Below, one piece after another: positions 1-8,242 of a stretch of 64,000 nt of DNA. Made by a program: the position numbers and the translations under genes. The notes below the pieces were generated by a model. The model made no database searches. It was given only the letters and a program-made list of their open reading frames with translations, and had not been told where the DNA came from. Numbering within the stretch: the first letter of the stretch is position 1; each line of letters begins with the position of its first letter. The stretch is from JADZAI01 sp046348585 (lineage in GTDB: Bacteria > Pseudomonadota > Alphaproteobacteria > Micropepsales > Micropepsaceae): assembly GCA_046348585.1 (NCBI GenBank), contig JAXMDZ010000001.1, positions 434,001 to 498,000 on the forward strand. Reading direction: 5' to 3'.

Positions 1-420
1 TGGAAGGCGTTCAAGTCGACCGACAGCGGCGCCACCGTCTGCTATGCGCTCTCGCAGCCCAAGAGCAGCGAGCCCAAGGGCGCCAAGCGCGACCCGATCT
101 TCTTCATCGTCTCCAATTTCCCGGCCCGCCAGGTGAAGGGCGAGCCCTCGATCGTCATCGGCTATCCCTTCAAGGACGGTTCGAAGGCGACGGTGGCGGT
201 CGGCGGCGAGACCTTCTCGTTCGTCACCGTCAATTCCGGCACCGACGGCGGCGCCTGGCTGCCCGACAGCGCGACCGAGCAGAAGCTGATCGCCGCGATG
301 CGCGCCGGGTCGAACATGACGGTCAAGGGCACCTCCAAGCGGGGCACCAACACGACCGACAAATACTCGCTGTCGGGCGCCGGCGCCGCGCTCGACCGGA
401 TCAACCAGGAATGTCCCTGA
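1..420 (+). CDS. IalB-family secreted protein (5' end cut by window)
   Basis: The reading frame is open from the first base, so the start codon and signal peptide lie outside the window; 139 residues are visible. The sequence resembles the invasion-associated locus B family: a Cys in the context ATVCYAL near the visible start, a central strand region with IGYPFKDG, and a closing Cys two residues from the end. The two Cys could form a disulfide, as expected for a periplasmic protein. In alphaproteobacteria this family is common and not tied to virulence. The stop codon overlaps the rlmN start by 10 bases, so the two are probably cotranscribed. The family assignment is fairly secure; the function is not known. 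Confidence 0.8.
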   Translation, partial: WKAFKSTDSGATVCYALSQPKSSEPKGAKRDPIFFIVSNFPARQVKGEPSIVIGYPFKDGSKATVAVGGETFSFVTVNSGTDGGAWLPDSATEQKLIAAMRAGSNMTVKGTSKRGTNTTDKYSLSGAGAALDRINQECP

Positions 421-1541
421 CGTCGCTGATCGGGCTGACGCGGCCGGAACTCGCCGCCGCGCTCGCCGCCGTGGGCGTCGAGGGCAAGGACGCGCGGATG
501 CGCGCCGGCCAGATCTGGCACTGGATCTACCAGCGCGGTGCGACCTCGTTCGAGGCGATGACCAGCGTCTCCAAGGCGCTGCGGGCGAAGCTCGCCGAAC
601 GCTTCACGCTTGAGCGCCCGGAGATCGTCGAGGCCCAGCTTTCCGAGGACGGCACGCGCAAATGGCTGCTGCGCTTCGGCCCCGGCATCGAGGTCGAGAC
701 CGTCTATATCCCCGAGGAAGACCGCGGCACGCTGTGCGTCTCCAGCCAGGTCGGCTGCACGCTGAACTGCCGCTTCTGCCACACCGGCACGCAGAAGCTG
801 GTGCGCAATCTGACGGCCGGCGAGATCGTCGCGCAGGTGCTCGTCGCCCGCGATGCGCTCGCCGACTATCCCGCCGGCAAGCCGACCGAGCTGCGCCGCG
901 TCACCAATGTGGTGATGATGGGCATGGGCGAGCCGCTCTACAATTTCGACAACGTGAAGGCGGCGATCCAGGTGATGGCCGACGGCGAGGGCCTGTCGCT
1001 GTCGAAGCGCCGCATCACCCTTTCGACCGCGGGCGTGGTGCCGATGATCGCCCGGGCGGGCGAGGAGATCGGCGCGATGCTGGCGGTCTCGCTGCACGCC
1101 GCGCGCGACGAGGTGCGCGACGTGCTGGTGCCGCTGAACAAGAAATACGACATCGACACGCTGCTCGCCGCCTGCCGCGCCTATCCGGGCCTGTCGAACG
1201 CGCGGCGCATCACGTTCGAATACGTGATGCTGAAGGGCGTCAACGATTCCGTCGCCGACGCCAAGCTGCTGGTGAAGAAGCTGGCGGGCATTCCGGCGAA
1301 GATCAATCTGATCCCGTTCAATGCCTGGCCGGGCGCGCCTTACGAGTGCTCGGACTGGGCTCAGATCGAGAAGTTCGCCGATGTCGTCAACGCGGCGGGC
1401 TATGCCTCGCCGGTGCGCACGCCGCGCGGCCGCGACATCATGGCGGCCTGCGGCCAGCTGAAGAGCGAGAGCGTGAAGGAACGCGCCTCCGCCCGCTTCG
1501 CCGAACTCCGCTCGGCGGAATTGCAGAAGATGCCGGGCTGA
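411..1541 (+). CDS. rlmN: 23S rRNA A2503 / tRNA A37 C2-methyltransferase RlmN
   Basis: A radical-SAM enzyme of 376 residues, the usual family length. It methylates C2 of A2503 in 23S rRNA and A37 in some tRNAs. The [4Fe-4S]/SAM-binding motif CTLNCRFC spans C116, C120 and C123. The C-terminal Cys that carries the transient methyl group is visible at C347 (MAACGQL), and the N-terminal helical domain (GQIWHWIYQRG) is intact. The ATG lies inside the last codons of the upstream IalB gene, which suggests translational coupling. Proximity of IalB, rlmN and argG is familiar in alphaproteobacteria. Confidence 0.96.
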   Translation: MSLTSLIGLTRPELAAALAAVGVEGKDARMRAGQIWHWIYQRGATSFEAMTSVSKALRAKLAERFTLERPEIVEAQLSEDGTRKWLLRFGPGIEVETVYIPEEDRGTLCVSSQVGCTLNCRFCHTGTQKLVRNLTAGEIVAQVLVARDALADYPAGKPTELRRVTNVVMMGMGEPLYNFDNVKAAIQVMADGEGLSLSKRRITLSTAGVVPMIARAGEEIGAMLAVSLHAARDEVRDVLVPLNKKYDIDTLLAACRAYPGLSNARRITFEYVMLKGVNDSVADAKLLVKKLAGIPAKINLIPFNAWPGAPYECSDWAQIEKFADVVNAAGYASPVRTPRGRDIMAACGQLKSESVKERASARFAELRSAELQKMPG

Positions 1542-1542
1542 A

Positions 1543-1565
1543 GCGCAACCCTCGCGCGGTTGCGC
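1543..1565 (+). terminator. possible terminator hairpin after rlmN
   Basis: Perfect 8-bp arms GCGCAACC and GGTTGCGC enclose a 7-base loop two bases after the rlmN stop. No T-run follows, so it may only stabilise the 3' end or act weakly. Confidence 0.35.
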
Positions 1566-1607
1566 CTGTCACACAGGCCTGATCCAGTCGGCGCCGCGAG
1601 GGAGCCG

Positions 1608-2036
1608 ATGCCGAACCAGATCCGCAGAGCGATGGCGTTGGGCGTAGCGCTGACGGCGACGCTGATGGTGACGCTGACGGTGGCGCTGACGATGGCGCTG
1701 GCCACCGCGGCGGCCGGCGAGGACGGCGAGCGCGTCCGCCGCTGGCACTGGCAGGAACCCTCGCCCACGCCGGTATCGATCGCGGATCCCGGCCCCTACC
1801 CCGTCTATGCCGGACTGTACGGCATCGAAGGCTGGGCGAAGATCGGCTTCCAGATCGGCCCCAAAGGCGAAGTCTGGGGCTTCCTGATCCTCGCTTCGTC
1901 GCCCGCCGGCGTCTTCGAGGCGAACTGTCTCGATCTGGTGAAGACGCTGCGCTACCGGCCGCAATTCCGATCCGACAAATCCTATCCGATGAGCCGGTCA
2001 TGGTCCTACACATGCAAATACCAGCTCGCGCGCTAG
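1608..2036 (+). CDS. small secreted protein with TonB C-terminal-like domain
   Basis: 142 residues from the ATG at 1608, chosen because GAGGGAG sits just upstream; an in-frame TTG at 1560 lacks such a site. Residues 1-35 form a hydrophobic signal peptide or anchor. The rest resembles the TonB C-terminal fold: YGIEGWAKIGFQIGPKGEVW, then a LASSPAGVFE turn and LRYRP, the pattern of the energy-transducer domain. There is no Pro-rich spacer, so it is not a full TonB. The signal-peptide coding region is built from a degenerate 12-base repeat. The next gene encodes a similar small protein and overlaps it by 37 bases. Function unknown. Confidence 0.65.
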   Translation: MPNQIRRAMALGVALTATLMVTLTVALTMALATAAAGEDGERVRRWHWQEPSPTPVSIADPGPYPVYAGLYGIEGWAKIGFQIGPKGEVWGFLILASSPAGVFEANCLDLVKTLRYRPQFRSDKSYPMSRSWSYTCKYQLAR

Positions 2037-2422
2037 CCGCCGCGCTCGCCTGCGGGGCGCTGGCGGGCAGCGCCTCGGCCGGCTGCGATGTCGACACGGC
2101 GGCCCTCGCCGCGCGGCTGAAATCGGCCGGCGTCACGCTGCTCGACAAGGCGCCGCCGGGGACACGGTGCGGCCAGAAGCCGGACTATCCCAAGCTCGCC
2201 GAACTGAACGGCGCGACGGGCAATGTGTGGATGCTGCTGCTGATCGCACGGGACGGGCAGGTCGCCGATCGTGTCGTCCTGTGCTCCGAGCCGTTCGGGT
2301 ATTTCGAGGACACCGCGCTCGGCTGGGCGAAGTCGTTTTCGTTCGCCCCGGCCGATGCCGGCGACAAGGCGGACTATCGGGCGATGATCTCCAAAATCCG
2401 CTTCAGCATCGAGGTCAGATAG
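2000..2422 (+). CDS. small secreted protein, second TonB C-like domain
   Basis: 140 residues from ATG 2000; ATG 2012 (136 residues) is an alternative that also leaves a signal peptide ending near ASAG. After the leader, GNVWMLLLIARDGQVADRVV and a C-terminal SFSFAPA segment echo the TonB-C-like pattern of the preceding gene, so the two look like diverged tandem paralogs. Three Cys in the mature part could form disulfides. It overlaps the previous gene out of frame and its stop overlaps the convergent Rrf2 gene by 8 bases. Secreted location is well supported; the role is not. Confidence 0.6.
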   Translation: MVLHMQIPARALAAALACGALAGSASAGCDVDTAALAARLKSAGVTLLDKAPPGTRCGQKPDYPKLAELNGATGNVWMLLLIARDGQVADRVVLCSEPFGYFEDTALGWAKSFSFAPADAGDKADYRAMISKIRFSIEVR

Positions 2423-2876
2423 AGAAGGTCTCGCCCTTCCCCGGCGGAGCGAGGCAGGCCATCTGACCCGTCAGATCGGCGAGGGTCAGCGAGGCGAGAG
2501 AGGCGCGGATCGCGCCGTCGACGCGGCGGGCGACGCCGTCGATCACCCCGGCCGCCGCCTGCGCCACCGGGCAGTCGGAATTGACGTTGGCGCGGCAGCA
2601 CACGACTGGATTGTCGTCGACCGCCTGGCGCACGCAGTCGAGGGCGATATCGGCCGGCTTGCGGGCCAGCCAGACGCCGCCATTAGCCCCCGGCCGCGTC
2701 GCCACCACCCCGGCCTGGGCGAGCGCCGAGATCACCCGGCGCAGCACCACGGGGTTGGCGTTGACGCTTTTCGCCATTTCGCCCGACGTCATGGGATGAC
2801 AAGGCGCCGCCGCCTTGCGGGCGGCGAGGATCATCAGCATGTGCACCGCGACGGCGAAACGCTGGCTGTCGGCCAT
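2415..2876 (-). CDS. Rrf2-family transcriptional regulator
   Basis: 153 residues. The N-terminal winged helix-turn-helix reads SQRFAVAVHMLMILA then NPVVLRRVISALAQAGVVATRPGANGG, the typical Rrf2 arrangement. Three Cys (C93, C94, C102) lie where Rrf2 proteins such as IscR and NsrR bind an Fe-S cluster, but the spacing is not that of IscR, so cluster binding is uncertain. GAGGGAGAG precedes the ATG. It is divergent from a 2OG-Fe(II) oxygenase gene 65 bases away, a possible target besides itself. Confidence 0.85.
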   Translation of the reverse strand: MADSQRFAVAVHMLMILAARKAAAPCHPMTSGEMAKSVNANPVVLRRVISALAQAGVVATRPGANGGVWLARKPADIALDCVRQAVDDNPVVCCRANVNSDCPVAQAAAGVIDGVARRVDGAIRASLASLTLADLTGQMACLAPPGKGETFSI

Positions 2877-2941
2877 GGCTCTCCCTCTGTGCTAGAGATG
2901 CCCTTCCCCGTCCCGCGCCACAAGCCCGACGCAGCACAAAG

Positions 2942-3646
2942 ATGAATCCGACCTTCGAACTGGACTGCGCCGGCCTCGTCCCCGCCTGCGCCGCCGTCTT
3001 CCGCCGCACCGGCCGCGTCCACATTCCGGGCGCCCTGAAAGCCGCCGGGGCCGCGGCGCTGCACGGGGCGCTGACCGGCGAGGCCCCCTGGGCGCTGGTG
3101 GTGAACGCCGGCGACACGGTTTACGACCTGCCGGCCGAAGGGGGCGCGACGGCGGCCGAGCTCGCCCGGCTCGCCGCCGAGCGGGGCCGCACCGGCTTCC
3201 AGTTCCTGTTCGAGTCGATCCGCCTGTCGGACCATGGCGAGCCCTATGAGGGCGGCAATGCGGTCTTCCGGGCGCTGACGGTCTTCCTCAACAGCCCCGC
3301 CTTTCTCGATTTCGCCCGCGCCGTGACCGGCGATGCGGCGATCGCCTTCTGCGACGCCCAGGCGACCCGATACCGCCCCGGCCATTTCCTGACCGTCCAC
3401 GACGACGGCAATGTCGGCAAGAACCGCCGCGCCGCCATCGTGCTCAACATGACCCCGGAGTGGATCGCCGACTGGGGCGGGCTGCTGCAGTTCATCGACG
3501 AGGACGGCCATGTCGCCGAAGGCTTCACCCCGGCCTTCAACGCCCTCAACATCTTCCGCGTGCCGCAGCGTCATGCGGTCTCGTATGTGACGCCGCTGGC
3601 GGCCGGCGACCGGCTGTCGGTGACCGGCTGGCTGCGGTCGCGCTGA
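2942..3646 (+). CDS. 2-oxoglutarate/Fe(II)-dependent oxygenase, prolyl hydroxylase-like
   Basis: 234 residues with the double-stranded beta-helix signature: iron ligands H153 and D155 in FLTVHDD, distal H211 in VPQRHAVS, and R224 (RLSVTGW) to hold 2-oxoglutarate. The arrangement resembles the Tpa1/prolyl-4-hydroxylase-like and PiuC-like groups; the substrate cannot be told. No signal peptide, so cytoplasmic. It is transcribed away from an Rrf2 regulator, which hints at iron- or redox-linked control (inference). Confidence 0.8.
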   Translation: MNPTFELDCAGLVPACAAVFRRTGRVHIPGALKAAGAAALHGALTGEAPWALVVNAGDTVYDLPAEGGATAAELARLAAERGRTGFQFLFESIRLSDHGEPYEGGNAVFRALTVFLNSPAFLDFARAVTGDAAIAFCDAQATRYRPGHFLTVHDDGNVGKNRRAAIVLNMTPEWIADWGGLLQFIDEDGHVAEGFTPAFNALNIFRVPQRHAVSYVTPLAAGDRLSVTGWLRSR

Positions 3647-3723
3647 CGAAAGGCTTGTGGCGCGGCCCCGGCCTGCGCTACCAGCCCTCCCACCCGTCTC
3701 CCCTAGCCGATCGAGCCCGAGCC

Positions 3724-4950
3724 ATGGCCGCGCCCAAGAAAGTCGTCCTCGCCTATTCCGGCGGCCTCGACACCTCCGTCATCCTGAAATGGCTGCAGAC
3801 GGAGTACCGCTGCGAGGTGGTGACCTTCACCGCCGATCTCGGCCAGGGCGAGGAACTGGGCCCGGCCCGCGACAAGGCGCTGCTGCTCGGCATCAAGCCG
3901 GAAAACATCTTCATCGAGGACGTGCGCGACGAGTTCTGCCGCGACTATGTCTTCCCGATGTTCCGCGCCAACGCGGTCTATGAGGGCCAGTATCTGCTCG
4001 GCACCTCGATCGCCCGGCCGCTGATCGCCAAGAAGCAGATCGAGATCGCCAACAAGGTGGGGGCCGACGCCGTCGCCCACGGCGCGACCGGCAAGGGCAA
4101 CGACCAGGTCCGCTTCGAACTCGGCTATTACGCCCTCAAGCCCGACGTGAAGGTGATCGCCCCCTGGCGCGAATGGGATCTCGACAGCCGCACCAAGCTG
4201 ATCGCCTTCGCCGAGGCGCACCAGATTCCCATCGCCAAGGACAAGCGCGGCGAGGCCCCGTTCTCGGTCGACGCCAACCTTCTGCACTCCTCCAGCGAGG
4301 GCAAGGTGCTGGAAGACCCGAACGTCGAGGCCGACGAGATGGTCTATCAGCGCACCATCAGCCCCGAGGCCGCGCCCGACAAGGCGACCGAGATCGCCAT
4401 CGGCTTCGAGAAGGGCGATCCGGTCTCCATCGACGGCGAGAAGCTCGGCCCCGCCGCGCTGCTGGCGAAGCTCAACGGCCTCGGCCGCGACAACGGCATC
4501 GGCCGCCTCGACCTCGTGGAGAACCGTTTCGTCGGCATGAAGTCGCGCGGCGTCTACGAGACGCCCGGCGGCACGATCCTGCTCGCCGCCCACCGCGCCA
4601 TCGAGTCGATCACCCTCGACCGCGGCGCGGCGCACCTGAAGGACGAGCTGATGCCGCGCTATGCGGAGCTGATCTATAACGGCTTCTGGTTCGCGCCCGA
4701 GCGCGAGATGCTGCAGGCGGCGATCGATCACAGCCAGCTTATGGTCGCCGGCACGGTCACGCTGAAGCTCTACAAGGGCAATGTCATCGTCACGGGGCGC
4801 GAGAGCCCCTACTCGCTCTACGCCAAGGATCTCGTCACCTTCGAGGAGGACGGCGGCGCCTACGACCAGAAGGACGCGGCCGGCTTCATCAAGCTGAACG
4901 CGCTGCGCCTCAGGACTCTGGCGGCGCGCCGGGGCCGCACGGGGGCTTAG
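3724..4950 (+). CDS. argG: argininosuccinate synthase
   Basis: 408 residues, the normal length. It joins citrulline and aspartate with ATP in arginine synthesis. The nucleotide-binding motif AYSGGLDTS is at residues 10-18, and the tetramer-family blocks GATGKGNDQVRFE, EGKVLEDP and YETPGGTILLAAHRA are all present. The start at 3724 puts the PP-motif at its usual place; a longer open frame upstream has no family similarity. Confidence 0.97.
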   Translation: MAAPKKVVLAYSGGLDTSVILKWLQTEYRCEVVTFTADLGQGEELGPARDKALLLGIKPENIFIEDVRDEFCRDYVFPMFRANAVYEGQYLLGTSIARPLIAKKQIEIANKVGADAVAHGATGKGNDQVRFELGYYALKPDVKVIAPWREWDLDSRTKLIAFAEAHQIPIAKDKRGEAPFSVDANLLHSSSEGKVLEDPNVEADEMVYQRTISPEAAPDKATEIAIGFEKGDPVSIDGEKLGPAALLAKLNGLGRDNGIGRLDLVENRFVGMKSRGVYETPGGTILLAAHRAIESITLDRGAAHLKDELMPRYAELIYNGFWFAPEREMLQAAIDHSQLMVAGTVTLKLYKGNVIVTGRESPYSLYAKDLVTFEEDGGAYDQKDAAGFIKLNALRLRTLAARRGRTGA

Positions 4951-4974
4951 GCCCCGCGCCCGCCGCCCAGCCCC

Positions 4975-5002
4975 TTGACCGGCCGGGCGATTGCTCTATG
5001 TG
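4975..5002 (+). promoter_or_regulatory. candidate promoter for the TerC-family gene
   Basis: TTGACC (4975-4980) and TATGTG (4997-5002) are separated by 16 bases, upstream of the TerC-family gene and just after argG. No manganese-riboswitch-like leader is recognisable between it and the gene. Confidence 0.4.
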
Positions 5003-5090
5003 AGCCTCGTCCGGGCCCCTCTGGCGATGCAGCGGCCGCGTCGCGATGTCGGACGTCCCTTTGGGAATCGGCCGTCCTCGATCGCATCAC

Positions 5091-6152
5091 ATGGAAATTC
5101 TGACCGCGCTGTGGCTCGGCATGCCCGTCTGGGTATGGCTCGGCTTCGTCGTTCTCGTGCTTGTCGTGATGGCCCTGGACCTGGGCCTCCTCCACCGGGA
5201 GGCCCACGAGGTCTCGTTCAGGGAATCCCTGACCATGTCGGGGCTCTATATCGTCCTTGCGCTGGCCTTCGCGGGGGTCGTGTTCTGGCTCTATGACGGC
5301 CCCGCCCCGCCAGGCTCGATCGACGCCCTCATCGTCAACGCACCCGGCGATTTCGACCGGGCGGTGACGGCGGTGGAGCTCTACCTCACCGGCTATGTCG
5401 TCGAATACACGCTGGCGATGGACAACGTCTTCGTCATCGGCCTGATCTTCAGCTATTTCGCGGTGCCGGCGGCCTACCAGCACCGGGTGCTGTTCTGGGG
5501 CATCATCGGCGTGATCGTGCTGCGCGCCGCGATGATCGCGCTAGGCGCGACGCTGATCGCCAACTTCGCCTGGATCCTCTACGTCTTCGCGGTCTTCCTC
5601 GTCCTCACCGGCCTCAAGCTGCTGTGGAGCGCCATCAAGGGCAAGGAGGAGGAGATGACGGAAAACGTCCTCATCCGCTGGCTGCGCGGGCACATGCGCA
5701 TCACCGCCGGCCTGCGCGGCGAGCGCTTCTTCGTGAAGGAGCCCGACCCCAGAACCGGCAAACCGGTGCGCTGGGCGACGCCGCTCTTCCTGTGCCTGGT
5801 GGCGGTCGAGGTCGCCGACGTGATCTTCGCGGTCGATTCGGTGCCGGCGATCTTCCTGATCACGCAGGAGCCGTTCATCGTCTATACCTCGAACATCTTC
5901 GCGATCATCGGCCTGAGGGCGCTCTACTTCACGCTCTCTGCGATGGTGCACCGCTTCCACTACCTGAAATACGCGCTGGCGCTGGTGCTGATCTTCATCG
6001 GCGGCAAGATCTTCGCCGGCGATTTCTTCGCCGGGGGCAAGGTGCCGACCGAGGTCTCGCTCGGCGTCACCTTCGCGCTGCTGATCGGCGGCGTGCTGTA
6101 TTCGCTGTGGAAGACGCGGGGGGCGGCGGAACCCGCCGGGAGCGGACGCTGA
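5091..6152 (+). CDS. TerC-family integral membrane protein
   Basis: 353 residues from ATG 5091 (an in-frame ATG at 5046 would add 15 polar residues). About eight or nine membrane helices. The family's acidic intramembrane motifs are present: VVMALDLGLLH, YTLAMDNVFVIGLIF and VEVADVIFAVDSVPAI. TerC/Alx proteins are linked to manganese export and metal loading of secreted proteins in other bacteria. It stands alone after argG with a candidate promoter, followed by a hairpin and a convergent small gene. Choice between the two starts is uncertain. Confidence 0.88.
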   Translation: MEILTALWLGMPVWVWLGFVVLVLVVMALDLGLLHREAHEVSFRESLTMSGLYIVLALAFAGVVFWLYDGPAPPGSIDALIVNAPGDFDRAVTAVELYLTGYVVEYTLAMDNVFVIGLIFSYFAVPAAYQHRVLFWGIIGVIVLRAAMIALGATLIANFAWILYVFAVFLVLTGLKLLWSAIKGKEEEMTENVLIRWLRGHMRITAGLRGERFFVKEPDPRTGKPVRWATPLFLCLVAVEVADVIFAVDSVPAIFLITQEPFIVYTSNIFAIIGLRALYFTLSAMVHRFHYLKYALALVLIFIGGKIFAGDFFAGGKVPTEVSLGVTFALLIGGVLYSLWKTRGAAEPAGSGR

Positions 6153-6163
6153 AGGCGATGCGG

Positions 6164-6187
6164 GGCGGGGCCGTCAGAGGCCCCGCC
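6164..6187. terminator. possible bidirectional terminator
   Basis: Nine-bp arms GGCGGGGCC and GGCCCCGCC with a 6-base loop lie between the convergent TerC-family gene and the gene at 6198. Neither side has a T-run, so activity is uncertain. Confidence 0.45.
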
Positions 6188-6197
6188 GCCGGACGTC

Positions 6198-6530
6198 CTA
6201 GCGGATCGCGAAGACCGAGAGGTCGCAGACGTTGACGCCGCCGGCGCTGCGCGAGGAGCCGTCTTCGAGCATGGCGGTGAAGTCGTAGGTGCAGGCGCCC
6301 GAGCCGTCGTCGATGGTCGCCATCGCCGCCTTGCCGGGCGCGAGGCCGGAGAGCACCACGCCCGACCAGCCGCTCTCGCTGCTCGACGCCGAAAGGCTGA
6401 CGATCGCCTGGCCGGTGTCGTTCTTGATGCGGATGCGCCGGTCGAACGCCTGCGCAGCGCCGGCCGCGGCGGCGAAGACCGCGACGGTGACGAGCAGCGT
6501 GGCGAAACGGGTGCGCATGGCGTCCTTCAC
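6198..6530 (-). CDS. small secreted protein, function unknown
   Basis: 110 residues, or 106 from the second Met (6518). A clear Sec signal peptide ends near AAQAF. The mature part reads like a small beta protein found in alphaproteobacteria: IRIKNDTGQAIVSL, SESGWSGVVL, a Gly-rich turn and then two Cys (GACTYDF and NVCDLSVF) that probably pair. I recognise the type (conserved small periplasmic protein) but no function. It is convergent with the TerC-family gene and starts opposite the end of folD. Confidence 0.7.
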   Translation of the reverse strand: MKDAMRTRFATLLVTVAVFAAAAGAAQAFDRRIRIKNDTGQAIVSLSASSSESGWSGVVLSGLAPGKAAMATIDDGSGACTYDFTAMLEDGSSRSAGGVNVCDLSVFAIR

Positions 6531-6614
6531 TTTAGGAGCGGCTTTCCGGGATTGGAAGCTTGGACGCAGTATGCCGCGCCAGGGGTGAACCGGCCCTGAA
6601 CGGCCGCTCGGCCC

Positions 6615-7502
6615 CTAGAGTCCGGCGGGAACCGCAAGGCCGTTCTGGCGGCAGGCGGCGACCACCGCGTTGCGCAGCAGGCAGGCGACGGTCATCAGCC
6701 CGACCCCGCCCGGCACCGGCGTGATCGCCCCGGCGACGGCCGCCGCCTCGTCATAGGCGACGTCGCCGACGAGGCGCGTCTTGCCGTTTCCGGCGTCGAT
6801 CCGGTTGATGCCGACGTCGATGACGGTCGCGCCCGGCTTGATCCAGTCGCCGCGCACGAAAGCGGGCTTGCCGATCGCCGCGACCAGAATGTCGGCGCGG
6901 CGGCAGAGCGCGGGAAGATCGCGGGTCTTCGAATGCGCCGTCGTCACGGTGCAGCTCTCGTTGAGGAGAAGCTGGGCCATCGGCCGGCCGACCAGGATCG
7001 AGCGCCCGATGACCACCGCGTCGAGGCCCGCGAGGTCGGGGCGCACGCGCTTGATCATCATCAGCGCCCCGGCCGGAGTGCACGAGACGAGGCCCTCGCG
7101 GCCCGAAACCAGCAGGCCGGCATTGGTGGCGGTGAGGCCGTCGACGTCCTTGGCCGGGTCGATGGCGTCGATCACCGCGCTCTGGCGCACCTGGGGCGGG
7201 GTCGGGAACTGGACCAGAAAACCGTGGATCGCCGGATCGTCGTTCAGCCGCCGCACCTCGGCCAGCACCTCGGCCTCGCTGGCCGTGCCGGGCAGAACGA
7301 TCTCGGCGGCGTGCAGGCCGGCCTCGCGCGCCGCGACGCCCTTGTTGCGGACATAGACCTGGCTCGCCGGATCGTCGCCGACCAGAATGACGCCGAGTCC
7401 GGGGGTGAGGTCGTGCGCCGCCTTCAGCGCCGCGGCGGCCGCCTTGACGCGCGCCTTGAGGTCGCCCGCGACCTCCTTGCCTTCGATGCGGATGGCGGTC
7501 AT
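6615..7502 (-). CDS. folD: methylenetetrahydrofolate dehydrogenase/cyclohydrolase
   Basis: 295 residues. This bifunctional enzyme interconverts 5,10-methylene- and 10-formyl-tetrahydrofolate with NADP. Signature blocks are GVILVGDDPASQVYVRNK (with the catalytic Lys), VQFPTPPQV, DVDGLTATNAG, the Rossmann segment VVIGRSILVGRP and PGGVGLMTV. The ATG overlaps the stop of the upstream YggU-like gene by 4 bases, so it is the last gene of a yggT-yggU-folD operon. Confidence 0.97.
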   Translation of the reverse strand: MTAIRIEGKEVAGDLKARVKAAAAALKAAHDLTPGLGVILVGDDPASQVYVRNKGVAAREAGLHAAEIVLPGTASEAEVLAEVRRLNDDPAIHGFLVQFPTPPQVRQSAVIDAIDPAKDVDGLTATNAGLLVSGREGLVSCTPAGALMMIKRVRPDLAGLDAVVIGRSILVGRPMAQLLLNESCTVTTAHSKTRDLPALCRRADILVAAIGKPAFVRGDWIKPGATVIDVGINRIDAGNGKTRLVGDVAYDEAAAVAGAITPVPGGVGLMTVACLLRNAVVAACRQNGLAVPAGL

Positions 7503-7822
7503 GGCGCGAGCAACTCCTTCAGGCGGGCGGCGGTTTCGCCGGCGCGGCCGGCGATGCGGACGGTCTTGAGCCGCGCCGAGGCGCCGGCGGCGAGATCGAG
7601 GCTGGAGCGCGGCCGTCCCAGCGCCTCGGCCAGGGTTTCGATGAGTTCGGCGTTGGCCTTGCCGTCCTCGGCCTTGGCCCGCACGCGCACCTTCAGCGCC
7701 GTCTGCGCCTCCGGCCCTTCGGCGAGGCCGTCGATGCCCGGCTTGCGCGCGCCCGGCGTCGCGCGGACGCGCAGCAGCACGTCGTCGCCGTCGATCCGGA
7801 ACGGGTCAGCGGATCGCGACAT
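7499..7822 (-). CDS. DUF167 / YggU-family protein
   Basis: 107 residues from ATG 7822, which places the start just before the conserved beginning LLRVRATPGARK. The DUF167 signature LKVRVRAKAEDGKANAEL is intact, followed by RLKTVRIAG. Small cytoplasmic protein with an alpha/beta fold; the biochemical role is unknown. It overlaps the stop of yggT by 17 bases and the start of folD by 4, so the three are translated together. The yggT-yggU pairing is common in proteobacteria. Confidence 0.88.
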   Translation of the reverse strand: MSRSADPFRIDGDDVLLRVRATPGARKPGIDGLAEGPEAQTALKVRVRAKAEDGKANAELIETLAEALGRPRSSLDLAAGASARLKTVRIAGRAGETAARLKELLAP

Positions 7823-8105
7823 AGAGCTGCCAGAGATACATCTGCAGCACATAGACGAGGATGAAGATGACCAGCGGCGACAGATCGACGCCGCCCATCG
7901 GCGGCAGCGCGCGGGCGATCGGCCGCATCACCGGATCGGTCACGGCGCGGGTGAAGCGGTCGGCCTGCCAGGCGACGGGATGGCGCGGATTGATCACCTG
8001 GAACGCGAACAGCCACGACAGGACGATCCGCACGACCAGCACGATCAGGAACAGCATCAGCACCTGATCGATCGCCCAGAAGATGGGATAATAGGGGTCT
8101 TGCAT
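7806..8105 (-). CDS. YggT-family membrane protein
   Basis: 99 residues from ATG 8105, the usual YggT length; a longer frame upstream is basic and unlike the family. Two hydrophobic helices flank the conserved cytoplasmic segment NPRHPVAWQADRFTRAVTDP with PIARALPP, and LSPLVIFILVYVLQ follows. Members are implicated in osmotic tolerance and envelope processes; the mechanism is unknown. First gene of the yggT-yggU-folD operon. Confidence 0.9.
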   Translation of the reverse strand: MQDPYYPIFWAIDQVLMLFLIVLVVRIVLSWLFAFQVINPRHPVAWQADRFTRAVTDPVMRPIARALPPMGGVDLSPLVIFILVYVLQMYLWQLYVAIR

Positions 8106-8201
8106 CTCCGCCCTGCCGCCATGGACCTTGCCGGACCTAGCCTTCCTCGGCGACGCCGTGCAAGCCCCGATTGGCGGCGAGGGCGCCATGTATCGTTAAC
8201 A

Positions 8202-8215
8202 CAACATTCATGTTG
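8202..8215. promoter_or_regulatory. operator 1 of the XRE regulator
   Basis: Perfect inverted repeat CAACAT-TC-ATGTTG. Its right arm overlaps the -35 box (8213-8218). It shares the half-site CAACAT/ATGTTG with the second repeat at 8227-8250, as expected if one dimer type binds both. Confidence 0.7.
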
Positions 8216-8242
8216 ACAACGCGATCTGATGTTGTGTATTCA
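8213..8242 (+). promoter_or_regulatory. promoter of the XRE regulator/membrane protein pair
   Basis: Consensus -35 TTGACA at 8213-8218 and TATTCA at 8237-8242 with an 18-base spacer. The transcript would start near 8249, about 32 bases before the ATG at 8281. Both boxes are overlapped by inverted repeats, so occupancy by a repressor would shut it. Confidence 0.7.

Noticed and set aside
4951..5090. Manganese (yybP-ykoY) riboswitch before the TerC-family gene
   Set aside because: The leader is short and none of the conserved riboswitch boxes could be found.
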